Position numbers and translations under genes: made by a program. Below are positions 42,704 through 45,194 of a stretch of DNA of 45,194 nt, one piece after another. Origin of the DNA: Bradyrhizobium sp. SZCCT0148 (GTDB lineage: Bacteria; Pseudomonadota; Alphaproteobacteria; Rhizobiales; Xanthobacteraceae); NCBI RefSeq assembly GCF_018129985.1, contig NZ_JAFCKT010000024.1:1-45194 (forward strand), read 5' to 3'. Positions within the stretch are counted from its first letter, which is position 1, and the number at the start of each line of letters is the position of its first letter. The notes below the pieces were generated by a model. It had not been told where the DNA came from, ran no database searches, and was given only the letters and a program-made list of their open reading frames with translations.

Positions 42704-43954
42704 CTATGACGGCGCAGGCGCACTGCGCCCGATCGGCGCGATCGTGCCCGACGTCGTCGTCGTAGCAATCCATCGTGACACGGCTGTGATGTCGTCGCCA
42801 TTTTCGCGGTAGGCGCGAAGCTGGAATTCGGCCGAGCTGCCGCGCTCCACGATGGTGCGGCAATGCTCGATCTCGGCTGTGCAGCCCAGCGCCTCGGCGT
42901 CCCCGGCGGTGTCGTCGATGATTCGGGTGAGCATCTCCGCGATGGTGACCGGTCCGTCCTTGGAGGCAAAGATGCAATCGGTGCCGTAGCGTTGGGCGCG
43001 CCACTTGTTCTCCACCGCGATCGCGCGTTCGACCGCCGTGACCTCCTTCGACAGATGCGGCCGCAGATAGAGGTGGCGCGTCAGGCAGCGATAGAGCGAG
43101 GCGATGGCGACAGCGTCGTCGACCAGAGTGCAGGTGTCGGGCGCTCGAAGCTCGAGGGTCGGATGCCGCATCGAAGGACGCATCGCCCACCAGATGTGGC
43201 TCTCGTCGGGAATGACGCCGGAGCGCTGCAAGGCGCCGACATAATCGTCGTAGTCCTGCCGGCTCTCGAACAGTTCGGGCAGGCCGGTGCGCGGCAGCTC
43301 GGAATAGGCGGCGAGGCGGTAGCCCTTCAGTCCGGTCTTGTGCGAATTCCAGAACGGGGAGGACGCGGACAGCGCGATGAACAGCGGCAGATGCGGCAGC
43401 ATCGCCCGCATCACCGCCATGCGCTTCTCGGGATCGGGCAGCTGGACGTGCACGTGCATGCCGCACATCATGTTGCGATGGCCGATGCTGCGCAGATCCT
43501 CGATCATGTCCTCATAGCGCGGCTTCGGGCTCGGCTGCGACATGCGCCACACCGCGGTCGGGTGCGTTCCGCAGGCCATGATCGCGAAGCCATATTGCGC
43601 GGCGACGTTGGCGACCTCGCGCCGCAGGAAGCGAAGCTCTTCGCGGGCGTCGTTGACGTCGACATGGACGTTGGTGGCGACCTCGAGCTGGGATTGCAGC
43701 ATCTCGCGCATGGCCTGGCCGCCTGTCGACCAGTTCGCCGACTCGAACAGCTCGTTGGGCGTGTGGATCGCGACCTCGAAAGTGCGGCGGTCGGCCAGGA
43801 AGTACTCCTCCTCGATGCCGAAGGAATATTCAGCCGCCTTGGCCCCGCCGCCGGCAGAGCGAATCACGAGATGCTGTTTGTCACCCGAGGAATCGAGGCG
43901 TAGCAGTTTCAAAACGTCTGAAGCAAATGTCATATCCCACCCGGCAAAGCTCAC
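42704..43954 (-). CDS. GCS2-type carboxylate-amine ligase (YbdK/EgtA-like)
   Basis: A 416-residue ATP-dependent ligase of the glutamate-cysteine ligase 2 family, which joins the gamma-carboxyl of glutamate to an amine. It has the metal-binding FGIEEEYFL, the CGMHVHVQL histidines, and HPTLELRAPDTC. The start is GTG 43954, overlapping the TGA of the amidotransferase as GTGA, with AGGAGG further upstream; ATG 43933 is an alternative. Coupling to a glutaminase-type enzyme suggests a small gamma-glutamyl pathway. Confidence 0.87.
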   Translation of the reverse strand: MSFAGWDMTFASDVLKLLRLDSSGDKQHLVIRSAGGGAKAAEYSFGIEEEYFLADRRTFEVAIHTPNELFESANWSTGGQAMREMLQSQLEVATNVHVDVNDAREELRFLRREVANVAAQYGFAIMACGTHPTAVWRMSQPSPKPRYEDMIEDLRSIGHRNMMCGMHVHVQLPDPEKRMAVMRAMLPHLPLFIALSASSPFWNSHKTGLKGYRLAAYSELPRTGLPELFESRQDYDDYVGALQRSGVIPDESHIWWAMRPSMRHPTLELRAPDTCTLVDDAVAIASLYRCLTRHLYLRPHLSKEVTAVERAIAVENKWRAQRYGTDCIFASKDGPVTIAEMLTRIIDDTAGDAEALGCTAEIEHCRTIVERGSSAEFQLRAYRENGDDITAVSRWIATTTTSGTIAPIGRSAPAPS

Positions 43955-44778
43955 CTGCGGGCACTAATCCTCCTGGTCGGGGCGGGTTCCCGGTCGGCGC
44001 TACTGCAAATTGTCGCGTCGAACGGAACAATCTTCACGCTCTCTGACGCGCGTGCGATCAGCGCGTGGTTCGGCGGCACCTCGATCCAGTCCGATTCCTT
44101 GTCGAAGGGTTCGGACACCACGATGACCTGGCCGCCGTCCTCCCGGTAATAGAGCGTGTTCGCGGCGTCGTTGACCGCGACCCGGAAGGCGTAGAGATCC
44201 CGGCCGTTGGCGATCGCACTGGTGAAGCGGAGCCGTTCGCGCAGCTGGCCTTCGTTGACGAGGCCGACCAGGGCGTTCAGCACACGCTGCGTCGCTCCCA
44301 GCGGGTCGCCGTCGAGCCCGGCACCCATCATCGCCAGGAACACGGCTTCCGAATCGGTCGTGCCCAGCCGCGACGGATAGTAAGCATCCGGGATCAGCGC
44401 CTCGACCTTGCGCCGCAGCCGATTCCAACTCCCGACGAATCCGTTGTGCATGAACATCCAGTGGCCGCAGGCAAAGGGATGGCAATTCTGCCGCGTCACC
44501 GCCGTGCCGGTGGCGGCGCGCACATGCGCGAAGAACAAATGGGAGCGCAGATGCCGGCAGAGGTAGCGCAGGTTTTCGTCGGACCAGGCCGGGCGCGTCT
44601 CGCGATAAAGGCCGGGCTCCGGATGCTCGCCATACCAGCCGAGCCCAAAGCCGTCGCCGTTCGAGCCCGCTGTCGATTGCAGCGAGCGGATGCTCTGCGC
44701 GACCAGCGAATGTTCGGGCTCGGTGACGTAAGGCTCGAACGAGGTGGTCTCGCCTCGGTATGCGATCCAGCGGCACAT
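43951..44778 (-). CDS. Class II glutamine amidotransferase (EgtC/YafJ-like)
   Basis: A 275-residue N-terminal nucleophile hydrolase. Cys2, exposed after Met removal, is the nucleophile (MCRWIAYRGE). Further class II blocks are NGDGFGLGWY, FAHVRAATGT, NCHPFACGHWMFMHNGFVG and TTDSEAVF. There is no second synthase domain, so it acts as a stand-alone glutaminase or gamma-glutamyl amidase; EgtC of ergothioneine synthesis is the best-known relative. It overlaps the GCS2 ligase gene by 4 bp. egtB and egtD are not in the window. Confidence 0.87.
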   Translation of the reverse strand: MCRWIAYRGETTSFEPYVTEPEHSLVAQSIRSLQSTAGSNGDGFGLGWYGEHPEPGLYRETRPAWSDENLRYLCRHLRSHLFFAHVRAATGTAVTRQNCHPFACGHWMFMHNGFVGSWNRLRRKVEALIPDAYYPSRLGTTDSEAVFLAMMGAGLDGDPLGATQRVLNALVGLVNEGQLRERLRFTSAIANGRDLYAFRVAVNDAANTLYYREDGGQVIVVSEPFDKESDWIEVPPNHALIARASESVKIVPFDATICSSADREPAPTRRISARR

Positions 44779-45030
44779 GGGGTTCCTGTCGGGATATGTC
44801 CTGACAGCACCAACAAATAGGCCCGGGCTGCGTTCCCGGCGAGATCCAGTCGCTCGTGCGCTAGGGCGTGTACTCGTCAACCCGATCAGCCCGCGTGGAG
44901 GCGGCACCTTGCCCGTTCAGTTGTCAATAGCGGACAGGGCCAGGTCGCACCAACTGGTCCGCGATGGGCCATAAGGCGAAGTAGATCGGCTGCGTCATCC
45001 CTCCAATTCGAGCATTCTCATTAAAGACAT
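44779..45030. other. Intergenic region with possible mobile-element debris
   Basis: CTAGGGCGTGTACTCGTCAA near 44862-44881 resembles an end sequence seen beside rhizobial insertion elements, but I cannot confirm this. A minus-strand mini-ORF (44998..44924, 24 residues, MTQPIYFALWPIADQLV, GGAGGG in front) is of unknown reality. Confidence 0.3.
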
Positions 45031-45108
45031 CTACAAAATTGCATGAGAAAGCTCGGCAATGTCCTGGATCATTGCCATTGCCTCTTTCAGCTTTTGCTGG
45101 TGGCTCAC
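45031..45108 (-). pseudogene. Possible 3' fragment of a gene cut by the insertion sequence
   Basis: The minus strand reads VSHQQKLKEAMAMIQDIAEL and SHAIL before a TAG at 45031-45033, an amphipathic helical sequence with protein-like composition. The frame continues into the terminal repeat and then meets a stop. It may be the C-terminus of a gene split by the element, or a chance frame. Confidence 0.3.
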
Positions 45109-45117
45109 TAGGTTCTG

Positions 45118-45194
45118 TACCCAAACCCCTTGCGGGTGATGAGGCGGAGTGATTCAAGGCTTCCCAAAGGGAGGCTTTGATGGCTCGCTTCGAC
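45118..45194 (+). repeat. Right terminal inverted repeat (insertion sequence 5' end)
   Basis: Exact reverse complement of 1-77. GGGAGG at 45169-45174 and ATG at 45180 start a reading frame M-A-R-F-D that leaves the window, as at the left end. Next to it CTAGGTTC is shared with the left end after a 2-base gap. Probably the 5' end of an IS5-like transposase gene. Confidence 0.75.

Overview
The window reads as one contig from a high-GC alphaproteobacterium, most likely Bradyrhizobium or a close relative. The reasons are the gene families present (TakP-like TRAP transporter, DUF6894, DUF1289, a DivJ/PleC-type kinase with a perfect CtrA box, a GTTC-N7-GTTC LexA box, a COG2984 binding-protein remnant) and the GC-rich codon use, which looks uniform throughout. 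No rRNA, tRNA, CRISPR array, phage or conjugation genes are visible.

Ends: bases 1-77 are the exact reverse complement of bases 45118-45194. Each end reads outward into a ribosome binding site and the first five codons (MARFD) of what looks like an IS5-family transposase. The region is therefore bounded by two copies of one insertion sequence. The exact 77-base identity also looks like an assembly k-mer overlap, so the contig probably stops where the repeats collapsed.

Region 1 (82-15736) is a dense catabolic island for amides, ureides or cyclic amides. It holds a LysR regulator, an amidase and an MFS carrier; a divergent 5-hydroxyisourate hydrolase-like protein; a complete polyamine-type ABC importer; a second amidase; a hydantoin racemase-like protein coupled to a GntR regulator; and, divergently, an SsuA/TauA-type ABC importer followed by an arylmalonate decarboxylase/maleate isomerase-like enzyme and a dihydropyrimidinase/hydantoinase. 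No recognisable carbamoylase is present. Both racemase-superfamily proteins have unusual cysteine patterns.

Region 2 (15927-22586) is housekeeping: a clan AA aspartic protease and a DUF1289 protein downstream of a multi-pass DivJ-like sensor kinase with a perfect CtrA box, an NhaD antiporter, a 3-hydroxyisobutyrate dehydrogenase-type enzyme, a VOC protein and an Mrp/ApbC Fe-S carrier.

Region 3 (22800-31437) centres on a TRAP transporter. It has two tandem Tat-exported binding proteins, a TctD/TctE-like two-component system, and one large and one small membrane subunit. An acyl-CoA dehydrogenase and a pseudogene scrap lie between them.

Region 4 (31609-36921) is core metabolism: moaA, a lipoprotein, a phosphoglycolate phosphatase, and an rpiA-DUF2059-gor operon.

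Region 5 (37104-45194) holds accessory and stress functions: DUF6894, an alpha/beta hydrolase and a zinc alcohol dehydrogenase with a possible EcfG promoter, small proteins, a bicupin, a small gene with a LexA box, a zinc-ribbon protein, and a coupled EgtC-like amidotransferase plus GCS2 ligase pair.
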